From contig CANGYY010000027.1 of assembly GCA_947458585.1 (NCBI GenBank), positions 1-32,002 on the forward strand: a DNA stretch of 32,002 nucleotides, given 5' to 3'. Numbering within the stretch: position 1 is the first letter of the stretch; each line of letters begins with the position of its first letter. The position numbers were made by a program, and so were the translations under genes. The notes under the pieces are model-generated. The model saw only the letters and a program-made list of their open reading frames with translations, was not told where the DNA came from and did no database searches. Below, piece by piece: positions 24,292-32,002 of this stretch. This DNA is from Cyclobacteriaceae bacterium (GTDB lineage: Bacteria; Bacteroidota; Bacteroidia; Cytophagales; Cyclobacteriaceae).

Positions 24292-26217
24292 TTACAAAAA
24301 CTCCCAAACACTCCGGTAAGTACCTTTTTCTTCCACATAGCGAAGCAGCGCATCGAAAAATTCATGTTGCGCCAAGGTGCTGCTATCTCCTACCAAAATT
24401 AATTTTCGCTTGGCGCGAGTGATTGCTACATTCATTCTACGCTTGTCCGACAAAAATCCAATTTCCCCCCGCTCATTGGAGCGTGTCAGGGAAATCAGCA
24501 TCAGATCTCGCTCCTGCCCTTGAAACCCATCCACCGTGTCGATGGTAATCAAGTCGGAAAAAGCCTTCAGATTGGGAAAGGCATAAGTATCAAAAATCAA
24601 GTGACGCAAGCGCCGCACCTGTGCAGAATAAGGTGCAATCAAACCAATGGTCCAGCCTTTTTCCTTAAACAACCCATAGCCAATTCGTAAGATCGTATCG
24701 TTGAGGTACTGACATGCAAACTGGGCTTCTTCAGGATTAAAGGTACTCAAACTTTCCGCCTCCGCTTGTTCGGTATAGCCCGAACCAGCCGTATCCACCC
24801 ATTCAAGGATGGCCTCCTCGCCTCCAAAGGGATGGCTCAGCGTATTGGCTGCAGCTTCGAGTTTACCTTCGTAAAATTGTGCATTCGAAAATCCCATGAT
24901 GACTTCCGGCATGCGGTACTGCACTTGCAGCAGTTGCGCAGCACTTTCATGACGCTGAATTACCTTTTCAAACAAGGTGGTAGCCAAGCCTTGATTAGCT
25001 GCTTCGAAGGACTTGATAGTCGGAGGCAATTGGCAGTGATCCCCAGCAAAAACCACCCGCTTCGCCTTCAAAATCGGAATCCAAGTTGCCGCCTCCAATC
25101 CTTGGGCAGCCTCGTCGATACAGACTAGATCAAATTGCATGCCTTTGAGCGCATGCGAACCCGCACCCACTAGCGTGGAGGCAAAAACCTGTGTTCTCTG
25201 AAAAACATCCGTTCGAATGTACTCTTCCAAGTGCTCAGCAGCCTCCCGAATTCGACTGACCTCCTGGTACATCAACTTGCGCTGCGCCCGTTCTTCGGGA
25301 CCAAAATTTCGCTTGTACTGCTTGGCTAGCTGCAGGTAGCTCTCTGTTTCTTTGCGCAATTTCCGTAGATCCCGGTAGCTATCGTGCAAGGCAATCTTCG
25401 CATCAAGGGTCTGGTTCAAGATCTTTTCCTCCACACGTGCTGGATGCCCAATGCGAAGCGTCCCAATCCCTCGGTCCACCAATTTTTCCACTAGCAGATC
25501 TACCGCTGCATTACTAGGAGCGCAGACAAGCACCCGCTGATTTCCGCTGACGGCACGTTCAATGGCTGCCAATAAGGTGGTGGTTTTGCCAGTGCCTGGA
25601 GGGCCATGAATCACCGCAAAGTCTTGCGCTTCCTCCACCTTTTGACAGGCGAGAACCTGACTGTAATTTAAATTAGGAAAGGTAAGTTCGGGAGATGATT
25701 TAAATTGAGGACTGGCTTCCCCGTACACCAAGTCTCGAAATCGGAGGACTTGGGGATGCTCGGCAGCCATCACTTTTTTCAAGGCCGTCTCCATCTCCCG
25801 GTAGCTGGCCTCATCAAACAATAAATCCACCCCAAGCCTCCCAGACTCCATCCAATCGGGCACCTCATCGGCCTGAAGAGTGACGGTCAACGTATCTTTT
25901 TTGGCTTGATTAACTACCCCATTGACCCGAAACTCAGGGCTATGGTATCCATCCTGCGTAGAAAAAAAAGTAACTGACTTACCCGAGGAAAAGGAAGATG
26001 GGTACTGCGTATCCGTCCGCTCCACCTCGATGATGAGCCGCTCCCCCATCCCAATCTTCGTCTTTTTAAGTAAAATAGGATGCCAGGTAATGCCCTCCTT
26101 TTTTTTGTCGGCCACTGAAGTATGGAGAAACTTTTTCTTGTACTGAGCCAAATCTTCCTGCCACTCTAGTTTGAGCAGCTTCAGACCTTGCTTGAGTTCG
26201 TCGAGGGAATTACGCAT
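24292..26217 (-). CDS. UPF1/SMUBP2-like superfamily 1 helicase
   Basis: The 641-aa product has an N-terminal beta-barrel-type region (about 40-135), then two SF1B RecA domains. Walker A is GPPGTGKT (205-212), the DEAA Walker B reads CIDEAAQG, motif III is GDHCQLPPT, motif IV QYRMPE, and motifs V/VI are DTVDGFQGQERDLM and RRMNVAITRAKRKL. A charged, partly coiled insert of about 60 residues (around 295-350) resembles the stalk of the UPF1/IGHMBP2 group. These enzymes unwind DNA or RNA 5' to 3'. It is a cytosolic, single-gene unit convergent with the DEAD-box gene and divergent from the ACP phosphodiesterase gene. Confidence 0.9.
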   Translation of the reverse strand: MRNSLDELKQGLKLLKLEWQEDLAQYKKKFLHTSVADKKKEGITWHPILLKKTKIGMGERLIIEVERTDTQYPSSFSSGKSVTFFSTQDGYHSPEFRVNGVVNQAKKDTLTVTLQADEVPDWMESGRLGVDLLFDEASYREMETALKKVMAAEHPQVLRFRDLVYGEASPQFKSSPELTFPNLNYSQVLACQKVEEAQDFAVIHGPPGTGKTTTLLAAIERAVSGNQRVLVCAPSNAAVDLLVEKLVDRGIGTLRIGHPARVEEKILNQTLDAKIALHDSYRDLRKLRKETESYLQLAKQYKRNFGPEERAQRKLMYQEVSRIREAAEHLEEYIRTDVFQRTQVFASTLVGAGSHALKGMQFDLVCIDEAAQGLEAATWIPILKAKRVVFAGDHCQLPPTIKSFEAANQGLATTLFEKVIQRHESAAQLLQVQYRMPEVIMGFSNAQFYEGKLEAAANTLSHPFGGEEAILEWVDTAGSGYTEQAEAESLSTFNPEEAQFACQYLNDTILRIGYGLFKEKGWTIGLIAPYSAQVRRLRHLIFDTYAFPNLKAFSDLITIDTVDGFQGQERDLMLISLTRSNERGEIGFLSDKRRMNVAITRAKRKLILVGDSSTLAQHEFFDALLRYVEEKGTYRSVWEFL

Positions 26218-26284
26218 GAATTGATGTACTTTAGCCTAGTAACACGCTCCTAGTCCGAGTGTTTTTGCTCTTTAGCCCCTGCGA

Positions 26285-26890
26285 ATGAATTTTCTTGCAC
26301 ATGCTTATTTATCGTTTGACCAGGATGAAATCTTGATTGGCAATTTCATCGCGGACTTTATTCGGGGAAAAGAAATTGAAAATTACCCAAAAAAAATTCA
26401 AGTCGGCATACACCTCCACCGAGCCATCGATACATTTACGGATTCACACCCCCTAGTCAAGGAGGTACAAACTCATCTGCGTCCCCGATTCGGACATTAT
26501 GCACGGGTGATCAGCGATGTGTTTTTCGATTATTTTTTGGCCAAAAACTGGGACAAATACACATCCCTTCCCCTAGAAACCTTCAGTCTGCGGGTGTATC
26601 AAACACTTCAATCTTCAGCAGCCCCACTACCGCCCTCCTTTTTGCGCATGCTGTATTGGATGGAACAGCAAAATTGGTTGTATGCTTACCGAAACCTAAC
26701 AGGCATACAGCAAGCCTTGGATGGATTGACCCGCAGGGCCACCTTTGACTCCAAAATGAATGCCGCTACCGAGGTGCTCCGTGAAAAAGAAGAAGAAATT
26801 GAAGCCCTCTTCTTCGTTTTCTTCCAAGATTTGGAGACTTTTGCACAAGCCACGCTAGCCACCCTTTCCCAGACCCATGATCCTGCTTAA
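26285..26890 (+). CDS. ACP phosphodiesterase (AcpH / DUF479 family)
   Basis: The 201-aa product carries the family signature MNFLAHAYLSFDQDEILIGNF region and the HD-like metal motif H43-x-H45-R46, D49, D53, H55 (IHLHRAIDTFTDSHP), plus D78 and D82 in ISDVFFDYFLA. AcpH removes the 4'-phosphopantetheine group from acyl carrier protein. All expected histidine and aspartate residues are present. The start ATG 26285 matches the family. The last 14 nt overlap the start of the following membrane protein gene, implying translational coupling. Confidence 0.9.
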   Translation: MNFLAHAYLSFDQDEILIGNFIADFIRGKEIENYPKKIQVGIHLHRAIDTFTDSHPLVKEVQTHLRPRFGHYARVISDVFFDYFLAKNWDKYTSLPLETFSLRVYQTLQSSAAPLPPSFLRMLYWMEQQNWLYAYRNLTGIQQALDGLTRRATFDSKMNAATEVLREKEEEIEALFFVFFQDLETFAQATLATLSQTHDPA

Positions 26891-27335
26891 ACCCAAACTA
26901 TCCACTTACATCTCTTTAGGAGCCGTACTATTTTTTTTACTGCTAGGACTGGTCCTGATTTTACGGGACTTTGCCTACAGCAGAAGTTATGACTTGTGGT
27001 TTTACTTGCTAGCAAGTTCCCTGATCACCCTCGTGCTCTTGATGCTTTTGGTCAAAATGATGGCTGGATGGCGATTTATATCCGCAGGAAAAGAAAACGT
27101 AGTGATCAAACTTCCCCTTCGCGGCAGCACCAAAATCTATCCGGTTGCTGAGATTTTAGCTTGGGAAGAGGAAACCGTCCTTGCCAATAAACGGGAATTC
27201 AAACAGGTAACCCTGGTATTTCAGGATCGGAATTCCATTTCGGTTTCCAACCACGAGCACGAGTCCTACACCGAATTCATCAACTACCTCAAAAAGAAAG
27301 CGCCGAAGCAACTGGTGAAATCAAAAAAATCTTGA
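26877..27335 (+). CDS. Membrane protein with PH-like cytoplasmic domain, unknown function
   Basis: The 152-aa product has two membrane helices at about 11-29 (ISLGAVLFFLLLGLVLIL) and 42-61 (LWFYLLASSLITLVLLMLLV). A soluble beta-rich part follows at about 65-140 (FISAGKENVVIKLPLRG, TKIYPVAEILAWEEE, QVTLVFQDRNSISVSN), similar to small bacterial PH-like domains, and a lysine-rich end. No family assignment is certain. It overlaps the ACP phosphodiesterase gene by 14 nt, so both belong to one transcript ending at the terminator at 27378-27413. Confidence 0.65.
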   Translation: MILLKPKLSTYISLGAVLFFLLLGLVLILRDFAYSRSYDLWFYLLASSLITLVLLMLLVKMMAGWRFISAGKENVVIKLPLRGSTKIYPVAEILAWEEETVLANKREFKQVTLVFQDRNSISVSNHEHESYTEFINYLKKKAPKQLVKSKKS

Positions 27336-27377
27336 GGTCCCTTTGGCTATAATTCATGAAAAATCTTCCTTACAAAC

Positions 27378-27413
27378 AAAAAACCGAGCTGCGCATTAAA
27401 GCTCGGTTTTTTT
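27378..27413 (+). terminator. Intrinsic terminator of the 26285-27335 operon
   Basis: A 10-bp stem AAACCGAGCT (27381-27390) and AGCTCGGTTT (27400-27409) encloses a 9-nt loop and is followed by T27410-T27413. The A-run at 27378-27380 allows pairing with those Ts and bidirectional use. It lies 42 nt after the membrane protein stop. Confidence 0.85.
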
Positions 27414-27430
27414 ATGAATCGTATCTCTAT

Positions 27431-27484
27431 TTAATGTCGAATATCGAACGCCGAAGGATGAATGAAGAAGTTGGGAATCGTGCT
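27431..27484 (+). repeat. 54-bp repeat, copy A
   Basis: Begins TTAATGTCGAATATCGAACG and ends GAATCGTGCT. The same 54-bp layout recurs at 27521-27574 with about 80 percent or more identity, exactly 90 bp later, and partly at 27683-27727. It is immediately followed by a 7-bp tandem array. Confidence 0.85.
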
Positions 27485-27519
27485 ATACTTGGTACTTTGT
27501 ACTTCGTACTTGGTACTTT
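27485..27519 (+). repeat. Heptamer array 1 (GTACTTN)
   Basis: Five perfect 7-bp steps: ATACTTG, GTACTTT, GTACTTC, GTACTTG, GTACTTT. Only the last base varies freely. It starts directly after the TGCT end of repeat copy A. Confidence 0.9.
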
Positions 27520-27520
27520 T

Positions 27521-27574
27521 TTAATGTCGAATGTCCAACTCCGATGGAAGAATGAAGAAGTAGGGATTCGTGCT
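27521..27574 (+). repeat. 54-bp repeat, copy B
   Basis: Begins TTAATGTCGAATGTCCAACT and ends GGATTCGTGCT. It is followed directly by three degenerate heptamers at 27575-27595 (GTACAAT, GTACCAG, GTACTAA), the same junction position as copy A. Confidence 0.85.
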
Positions 27575-27638
27575 GTACAATGTACCAGGTACTAAATAGT
27601 GATTCGGGTTAGAGCAGAATTCAAACTACAAGAATACA

Positions 27639-27680
27639 CTACTTGGTACTTTGTACTTCGTACTTGATACTTGATACTTT
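27639..27680 (+). repeat. Heptamer array 2 (RTACTTN)
   Basis: Six 7-bp steps: CTACTTG, GTACTTT, GTACTTC, GTACTTG, ATACTTG, ATACTTT, then a T-run leading into repeat copy C. Confidence 0.9.
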
Positions 27681-27682
27681 TT

Positions 27683-27727
27683 TTAATGTCGAATACCCAA
27701 TTCCGATTGATGAATGAAGAAGAAGGT
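27683..27727 (+). repeat. 54-bp repeat family, partial copy C
   Basis: TTAATGTCGAATACCCAATT followed by CCGATTGATGAATGAAGAAG matches copies A and B over about 42 bases and then diverges. It follows a heptamer array and T-run, as copy B does. Confidence 0.8.
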
Positions 27728-27748
27728 TTGAAGTCACAGCAATAGGCT

Positions 27749-27776
27749 GTGGACCGTGGTCTGTCAATAGTTAGCA
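27749..27776 (+). repeat. Short second-type heptamer array
   Basis: GTGGACC, GTGGTCT, GTCAATA, GTTAGCA keep GT at each 7-bp step. It ends 6 nt before the guaA stop. The register is clear but four degenerate units could arise by chance. Confidence 0.4.
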
Positions 27777-27781
27777 ATAAC

Positions 27782-29311
27782 CTATTCCCACTCAATAGTT
27801 GCCGGTGGCTTGGAGGAAATATCATACACGACGCGGTTGACTCCCTTCACACGATTGATGATGTCGTTGGACATCTTGGCAAGGAATTCATAAGGCAAGT
27901 GAATCCAGTCAGCAGTCATCCCATCAACGGAACCTACAGCACGAAGCGCCACTACCTTTTCGTAGGTACGTTCGTCTCCCATCACCCCTACCGATTGGAT
28001 AGGAAGCAAGATAGCGCCTGCCTGCCAGACCTGATCGTACAAACCATGATCCTTCAATCCTTGAATAAAAATGTAATCTACTTCCTGCAGGGTCTTCACC
28101 TTTTCTTCGGTGATGTCCCCCAAAATTCGAATCGCTAGTCCTGGCCCAGGGAAAGGATGTCTGCCAATGATTTTTTCTGGAATCTCTAAGGCACGACCTA
28201 CCTCACGAACCTCGTCCTTAAACAAGGTATTTAGCGGCTCCACTACGGATAGCTTCATAAAATCTGGAAGACCGCCCACATTGTGGTGGGATTTGATGGT
28301 GGCCGAAGGACCTTTGACCGAAACGGACTCAATCACGTCCGGATAGATGGTGCCTTGGCCAAGCCACTTTACGCCATCAATCTTATGTGCTTCGTCGTCA
28401 AAAACTTCAATAAATACGCGACCAATGGCCTTTCTTTTTGCCTCTGGATCGGTAAGACCTGCCAGGGCATCGTAAAAACGCTGCTTGGAATCTACACCAA
28501 TTACATTCAAACCTAGGTGCTTGTACGAATCCAACACCTCCTCGTATTCGTTCTTTCGCAACAAGCCATTGTCTACAAACACGCAGGTCAACTGATCTCC
28601 GATGGCTCTATGGATAAGGGTAGCAGCCACAGAGGAGTCAACTCCACCTGAAAGGCCCATCACCACTTTATCGGCTCCAATTTTTTTCTTCAAATCCGCA
28701 ACAGTGGAATCAATAAAGGTATCGGAGGTCCAGTCCTGGCTGCATCCACAGATTCCCACTACAAAATTTCGAATTAAGTTTTTGCCTTCTAGGGAATGGG
28801 TTACTTCAGGGTGAAACTGGATGCCGTAGGTAGACTCACCCTTCACTTTGAATGCCGCCACGCGGACAGATTCGGTACTTGCGATTACTTCAAATCCTGC
28901 GGGAACTTCCTTAATGGTGTCTCCATGAGACATCCATACTTGGGAACCGTGGGTCATTTCTTTCAGCAAATCCTGATGCAAATCAATCTGGTCAAGATTT
29001 GCTCGGCCATACTCTCTAATGGTCGATGGCAATACCTCTCCTCCGTACTTGCTGGCTAGCAATTGAGCCCCGTAGCATACGCCCAACAAGGGTAATTTAC
29101 CTCGAAACGCATCCGTATTGACATCAGGAGCACCTTCGTCACGTACCGAGCAGGGAGACCCTGAAAGGATAATTCCTTTGATATCAGGAGTAAGTTCAAG
29201 AACCTTGTTGTAGGGGTGAATTTCGCAATACACATTGAGTTCGCGCACGCGTCTGGCAATGAGTTGGGTGTATTGGGAACCGAAATCGAGGATGAGGATT
29301 TGTTGAGCCAT
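27782..29311 (-). CDS. guaA: GMP synthase (glutamine-hydrolysing)
   Basis: This 509-aa cytosolic enzyme aminates XMP to GMP using glutamine and ATP. The N-terminal class I glutamine amidotransferase has C79 in GVCYGAQ and the H168/E170 pair in FHPE. The ATP-pyrophosphatase domain begins with the PP-loop SGGVDSS (222-228), and the C-terminal dimerisation domain ends with the usual [12 protein letters not shown] 29311 ([13 protein letters not shown]) is chosen over an in-frame TTG at 29317. A TACCTTTG promoter box (29315-29322, minus strand) ends only 3 nt before this ATG, so the mRNA may be nearly leaderless. Its 3' end faces the repeat-filled gap. Confidence 0.97.
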   Translation of the reverse strand: MAQQILILDFGSQYTQLIARRVRELNVYCEIHPYNKVLELTPDIKGIILSGSPCSVRDEGAPDVNTDAFRGKLPLLGVCYGAQLLASKYGGEVLPSTIREYGRANLDQIDLHQDLLKEMTHGSQVWMSHGDTIKEVPAGFEVIASTESVRVAAFKVKGESTYGIQFHPEVTHSLEGKNLIRNFVVGICGCSQDWTSDTFIDSTVADLKKKIGADKVVMGLSGGVDSSVAATLIHRAIGDQLTCVFVDNGLLRKNEYEEVLDSYKHLGLNVIGVDSKQRFYDALAGLTDPEAKRKAIGRVFIEVFDDEAHKIDGVKWLGQGTIYPDVIESVSVKGPSATIKSHHNVGGLPDFMKLSVVEPLNTLFKDEVREVGRALEIPEKIIGRHPFPGPGLAIRILGDITEEKVKTLQEVDYIFIQGLKDHGLYDQVWQAGAILLPIQSVGVMGDERTYEKVVALRAVGSVDGMTADWIHLPYEFLAKMSNDIINRVKGVNRVVYDISSKPPATIEWE

Positions 29312-29314
29312 GCG

Positions 29315-29322
29315 CAAAGGTA
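29315..29322 (-). promoter_or_regulatory. guaA promoter -7 element
   Basis: On the minus strand the sequence is TACCTTTG, then CGC, then ATG. In Bacteroidota transcription begins about 4-7 nt after this box, placing the start at or just inside the initiation codon. Confidence 0.55.
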
Positions 29323-29497
29323 AGCACTGCTACCCGCTTGCTAAAACCAAAGGAGAAAATTTTAAATCGAAGCCCTAATCCAGCCTCTTAATCCCAAGAA
29401 TTTCAATGGGTTAACTTAAAAATAAATGAAAGGGATACGGATAAGATCGGGACTAGCAAAGGTTAATAATAACAAGCCATACCTAGGATCTTGTTCC

Positions 29498-30493
29498 CTA
29501 TTCTTTTTCTTCTTCCCCAAAAAGAGTTTGTAGTGAAACTGCATCAATTCCTTTTTCTTCTTGCAGAAATTTTCCAAAGATAGCCGTGCTCCCATGCGTC
29601 AAATACACTTTTTCGGCTTCGGTGGCCTGAATTGCTGAGATCAATCCCTTCCAATCCGCATGGTCTGAAAGTACAAATCCACGATCGAGTGAACTCCTGC
29701 GACGAATACCACGTACATTCATCCAGCCTGAGCAATTGGCCGTGCGGTACGGGGCAAAACGATTCATCCAAGAAGTATTCATGACTGCGGGGGGAGCAAT
29801 AATGAGTGCTCCTTTAAAGGCTGACTTGGGCAAGTCTTGGTTTACACGGGTAGCCTCTGGAAGTATAAGTCCATCCGCTGCCAATGCCTCGTTGGTATTC
29901 GCTATCACCCCATGCACAAAAATTTCCCCAATTTCGGGTTGCAGGTGGGTCAAGACGCGCTGGGCTTTGCCCAGGGAGTAGGCGAAAATCACGGAATTAA
30001 GCCCCTGCTCTGCATTGCTCTTCCACCAATCGTTGATTTGTTTGAAAACTTCTTCCTGCGGTTCCCAGTCGTAAATCGGCATCCCAAAGGTACATTCGGA
30101 CACAAACTCATGGCATTTGACTGGTTCAAAGGGAGTAGAAAGCCCATCATCCTCCACCTTGTAATCCCCACTGACTACGGCCACTTTTCCTTGGTATTCG
30201 AGACGTACCTGGGCCGAACCTGGGATATGTCCTGCTGGATGCAAGGAAATTTGCACGCCCTGAATTTGAATGGGTTCACCATACCCTATGGTCTGCAAGT
30301 TGATGTCCTTTCCTAGGCGCAACTTCATCACTTCTCGGGACTGATGGTGTGCCAGGTACTGTTTCATCCCTCTGCGGGCATGGTCTGCATGGGCATGGGT
30401 GATTACTGCCTTTTTTACAGGCCGCCAAGGGTCAATAAAAAGGTCTGCAGGAGGACAATACAGTCCGGAATCGGTGAGTTCAAGGATAGTCAA
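29498..30493 (-). CDS. Ligase-associated DNA exonuclease (metallo-beta-lactamase/CPSF family)
   Basis: The 331-aa product has the MBL-fold metal motif THAHADH (H33, H35, D37, H38), a downstream histidine in HPAGHIPGSAQV, a beta-CASP-like middle part, and late motifs SDHADW and YLTHGS. It matches the RNA/DNA-processing exonuclease group normally encoded beside an ATP-dependent DNA ligase and an Lhr-type helicase in a repair operon. Here the downstream gene is guaA and the upstream one a flavin reductase, so no ligase partner is in the window. The start is TTG 30493 (MTILELTDSGLYCPP), since no ATG lies near the conserved opening. It starts 39 nt behind the flavin reductase gene. Confidence 0.87.
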   Translation of the reverse strand: MTILELTDSGLYCPPADLFIDPWRPVKKAVITHAHADHARRGMKQYLAHHQSREVMKLRLGKDINLQTIGYGEPIQIQGVQISLHPAGHIPGSAQVRLEYQGKVAVVSGDYKVEDDGLSTPFEPVKCHEFVSECTFGMPIYDWEPQEEVFKQINDWWKSNAEQGLNSVIFAYSLGKAQRVLTHLQPEIGEIFVHGVIANTNEALAADGLILPEATRVNQDLPKSAFKGALIIAPPAVMNTSWMNRFAPYRTANCSGWMNVRGIRRRSSLDRGFVLSDHADWKGLISAIQATEAEKVYLTHGSTAIFGKFLQEEKGIDAVSLQTLFGEEEKE

Positions 30494-30532
30494 GACTTGG
30501 TAAATAAACCCATACTTCCGAATACAAGCAAC

Positions 30533-31159
30533 TTAAATTTTGGAGGGATAAATCCCTGACTTGGGGTAGGAAAGTCTGCCTAAGGATTGCCCTTGGTGGT
30601 ATTCATCCAAGCCCGTCACGGATACGGTTCCCAGCGCATCGTAATCGAGCGTACCATCTTCTCGCAGGCCTTTTTCGGCTACAAATACCTGTTCGATTCG
30701 CGCGATGACCAATACCGTTTGGTTGATTTGGAGTGTTTGTACTTCTTCAAGTAAACAGCCGAGTTGCACCGGGCTACCTTCTACAAATGGAGCAGTAAAA
30801 CCCTCCTTTCGCTCTTCTTTCAAGCCCGTGGCTTCAAACTCGCTTCCCTCCCAATTCGCCGCCGTCCAATGGGCTTGGACATGCCATTCTGGAAGAACTT
30901 GATTGAGGGTGAAACTTCGAGTTTCTAAGATGTTTTCCAAAGTATCCCGCTTCACGGTATGGGGGCGAAAAAGGACCCCAATTAGCGGAGGTGCAGCACC
31001 GAGATGGATGATTTGCGAGAAAAGGGCAAGATTAGTTACACCAGCAGCATTTTGAGTACCGATCAACTGTAGAGGCTTGTATCCGGGCAGGCAATTGATC
31101 AGATTTCTTCGCAAAGAAGCATCCAACTGCGCCAGTTGCTCCGAATCAAACTGCCCCAT
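30533..31159 (-). CDS. Flavin reductase family protein (FMN-binding split barrel)
   Basis: The 208-aa product belongs to the DIM6/NTAB flavin reductase-like group. It has the opening KPLQLIGTQNAAGVTNLALFSQ, where the split barrel binds FMN phosphate, then PPLIGVLFRPHTVKRDTLENI and FTLNQV segments. Activity as an NAD(P)H:flavin oxidoreductase or as an FMN-binding protein is the family inference; the electron partner is not known. The ATG shares one base with the stop codon of the 147-aa gene upstream (TAATG), which indicates translational coupling. Confidence 0.85.
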   Translation of the reverse strand: MGQFDSEQLAQLDASLRRNLINCLPGYKPLQLIGTQNAAGVTNLALFSQIIHLGAAPPLIGVLFRPHTVKRDTLENILETRSFTLNQVLPEWHVQAHWTAANWEGSEFEATGLKEERKEGFTAPFVEGSPVQLGCLLEEVQTLQINQTVLVIARIEQVFVAEKGLREDGTLDYDALGTVSVTGLDEYHQGQSLGRLSYPKSGIYPSKI

Positions 31160-31602
31160 TAGGACAAAATTGCTGCCTCTAGGGTATCGCAGTACGCAAT
31201 ATCCAACTGGTCGATGATGTTGTCTGGGTACTGGGTAAGGATTTGTGCTTTGGCGATTTGAACCATCTTCTCAAACCACTTTTCGGCAGGGAGAATTTTG
31301 CGGTGCGTCTTCACTCCATAACCGAGCATCTCCTTTTTCCAATGGATAAAATACCATTCCATGGTCGGCTGATGGAAGGCTCTCAAGGCGCGCTTGTCAA
31401 AAATAAATTTAGTGAAGTCTCCTTCTTTTACGAGTTCTCCGATATCGGTGAAAATCTCCTTAAAATCCTCAATGGGCACGTAATCGGTGAGCAATTCACA
31501 GATCACAATCTTTCGAACAGGATTGCTCCAAACTCGGGCATACCGCTGCTCAAAAGCAAGATCAAAGTCCATAATACCAGGATAAGATAGCGTATCGTTC
31601 AT
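31159..31602 (-). CDS. STAS/SpoIIAA-like protein of unknown function
   Basis: The 147-aa product has no signal or membrane segment. The layout of strand (ARVWSNPVRKIVICELLTDYV), helix (IEDFKEIFTDIGELVKEG), strand (FTKFIFDKRALRAFHQP), helix (TMEWYFIHWKKEML) is consistent with the SpoIIAA-like fold common in Cytophagia, but the match is only by pattern. The ATG at 31602 is clear. It is 16 nt after the coiled-coil gene and its stop overlaps the flavin reductase start by one base, so it is in the middle of an operon. Confidence 0.6.
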   Translation of the reverse strand: MNDTLSYPGIMDFDLAFEQRYARVWSNPVRKIVICELLTDYVPIEDFKEIFTDIGELVKEGDFTKFIFDKRALRAFHQPTMEWYFIHWKKEMLGYGVKTHRKILPAEKWFEKMVQIAKAQILTQYPDNIIDQLDIAYCDTLEAAILS

Positions 31603-31618
31603 GTCTAGTAGGATAGAT

Positions 31619-31882
31619 TTAGTAAATTGTTTTTCTAGGTGAAGAAGTGGCTTGAGACACTTCTTCCTTGACTTCTGTCAATCGAATCTCCAAGTTGGAT
31701 GCATACTCCAAAGTCGTACGCATCATGTCTTGTTGGGATTGAATCTGCTCTTTCAAACGTAGCAGTTCTTGATTGACCTCAGTCAATTGTTGTTCGTAAT
31801 ACAACTTCAGCCTTTCCTTCTCCAGTTGGGCCTTAACCAATTCTTCCTTGAACAGTAGAAATGATTCAGGAGGTGTCTTCAT
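31619..31882 (-). CDS. Small coiled-coil protein of unknown function
   Basis: The 87-aa product is almost entirely one charged coiled coil from about residue 8 to 75 (EELVKAQLEKERLKLYYEQQ, VNQELLRLKEQIQSQQ), followed by a short Ser/Thr/Pro-rich basic tail. No signal peptide is present. ATG 31882 (MKTPPESFLLF) is preferred to an in-frame GTG at 31888. It lies between the SDR gene and the 147-aa gene, with short gaps. The function is unknown; a scaffolding or assembly role would be a guess. Confidence 0.6.
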   Translation of the reverse strand: MKTPPESFLLFKEELVKAQLEKERLKLYYEQQLTEVNQELLRLKEQIQSQQDMMRTTLEYASNLEIRLTEVKEEVSQATSSPRKTIY

Positions 31883-31951
31883 AATCACAATGCTTTCTTC
31901 TCGGGACCATACCCGTACACACTACAAAAATAGGAGTAAAATTGTTTTAAT

Positions 31952-32002
31952 TTATTTTAGATGTGACATTCCTCCATCCACATGAAGGATTTGTCCTGTC
32001 AT
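31952..32002 (-). CDS. C-terminal end of a short-chain dehydrogenase/reductase (cut by the window edge)
   Basis: Reading inward from the window end on the minus strand gives MTGQILHVDGGMSHLK and then TAA at 31952-31954. The TGQ-x-x-x-VDGG motif is the typical end of classical SDR proteins. Only 16 codons are visible, so cofactor and substrate cannot be stated; an ATG at 32002 is probably internal. It is upstream of the coiled-coil gene by 69 nt. Confidence 0.8.
   Translation of the reverse strand: MTGQILHVDGGMSHLK

Noticed and set aside
27356..27595. 79-codon open frame across the terminator and the repeats
   Set aside because: It runs through a terminator hairpin and translates the 54-bp repeats and heptamers; it is a by-product of the repeats.
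27431..27727. CRISPR array
   Set aside because: Repeats are few, unevenly spaced and joined to heptamers rather than to unique spacers, and no cas gene is present.

Overview
The window looks like a chromosomal segment of a Bacteroidota bacterium, most likely a Cytophagia/Cyclobacteriaceae member (Algoriphagus-like). The family-level placement is inference from the gene set. Supporting signs are the Bacteroidota promoter element TAnnTTTG shortly upstream of several starts (lepA, the DUF4924 gene, the kinase operon, the DEAD-box helicase, guaA), the scarcity of Shine-Dalgarno sites, lineage-typical families (DUF4924, ligase-associated DNA exonuclease, S23-type four-helix-bundle protein), and lipoprotein signals ending in L-x-S-C.

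Layout. 1-3545: tRNA-Leu(GAG) with its terminator, folD, a four-helix-bundle gene boxed by inverted repeats, and lepA, all on the minus strand. 3763-4329: a DUF4924 gene. 4330-8900: an AT-rich block with a three-gene operon encoding a membrane Ser/Thr kinase with a solute-binding-like exterior, a solute-binding/LysM lipoprotein, and a Tat-exported lipoprotein flavin amine oxidase. 9007-13757: a P-type cation ATPase convergent with a B12-type radical SAM protein. 13934-17421: a second AT-rich, scarred region between a DUF1456 gene and an intact acetyltransferase gene. It holds small membrane and lipoprotein genes, a long palindrome, and a broken acetyltransferase fragment fused to a copy of the DUF1456 3' end. 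17434-21533: DUF2200, a HigBA-type toxin-antitoxin pair, an NTF2-like secreted protein, a Tat-type dienelactone hydrolase and a MgtC/DUF4010 membrane protein. 21688-27335: GntP permease, DEAD-box helicase convergent with a UPF1-like helicase, ACP phosphodiesterase and a PH-like membrane protein. 27336-27781: a repeat-filled convergent gap with 54-bp repeats joined to 7-bp tandem arrays. 27782-32002 (minus strand): guaA, then a probable operon of SDR end, coiled-coil protein, unknown protein, flavin reductase and DNA exonuclease.

Most of the window is housekeeping. The most system-like part is the 4.6-8.7 kb operon, whose three products should form an envelope-located unit: a periplasmic ligand sensor wired to a cytoplasmic kinase, a peptidoglycan-tethered binding protein of the amino-acid class, and an oxidase of amines or amino acids. 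I know of no described system with this composition; its function is inference. Second is the S23-type gene bounded by 21-of-22-matching inverted repeats, whose repeat family reappears near 27.4-27.7 kb linked to heptamer arrays. Third is the 15.4-15.7 kb fusion, which reads as the junction of an old tandem duplication.
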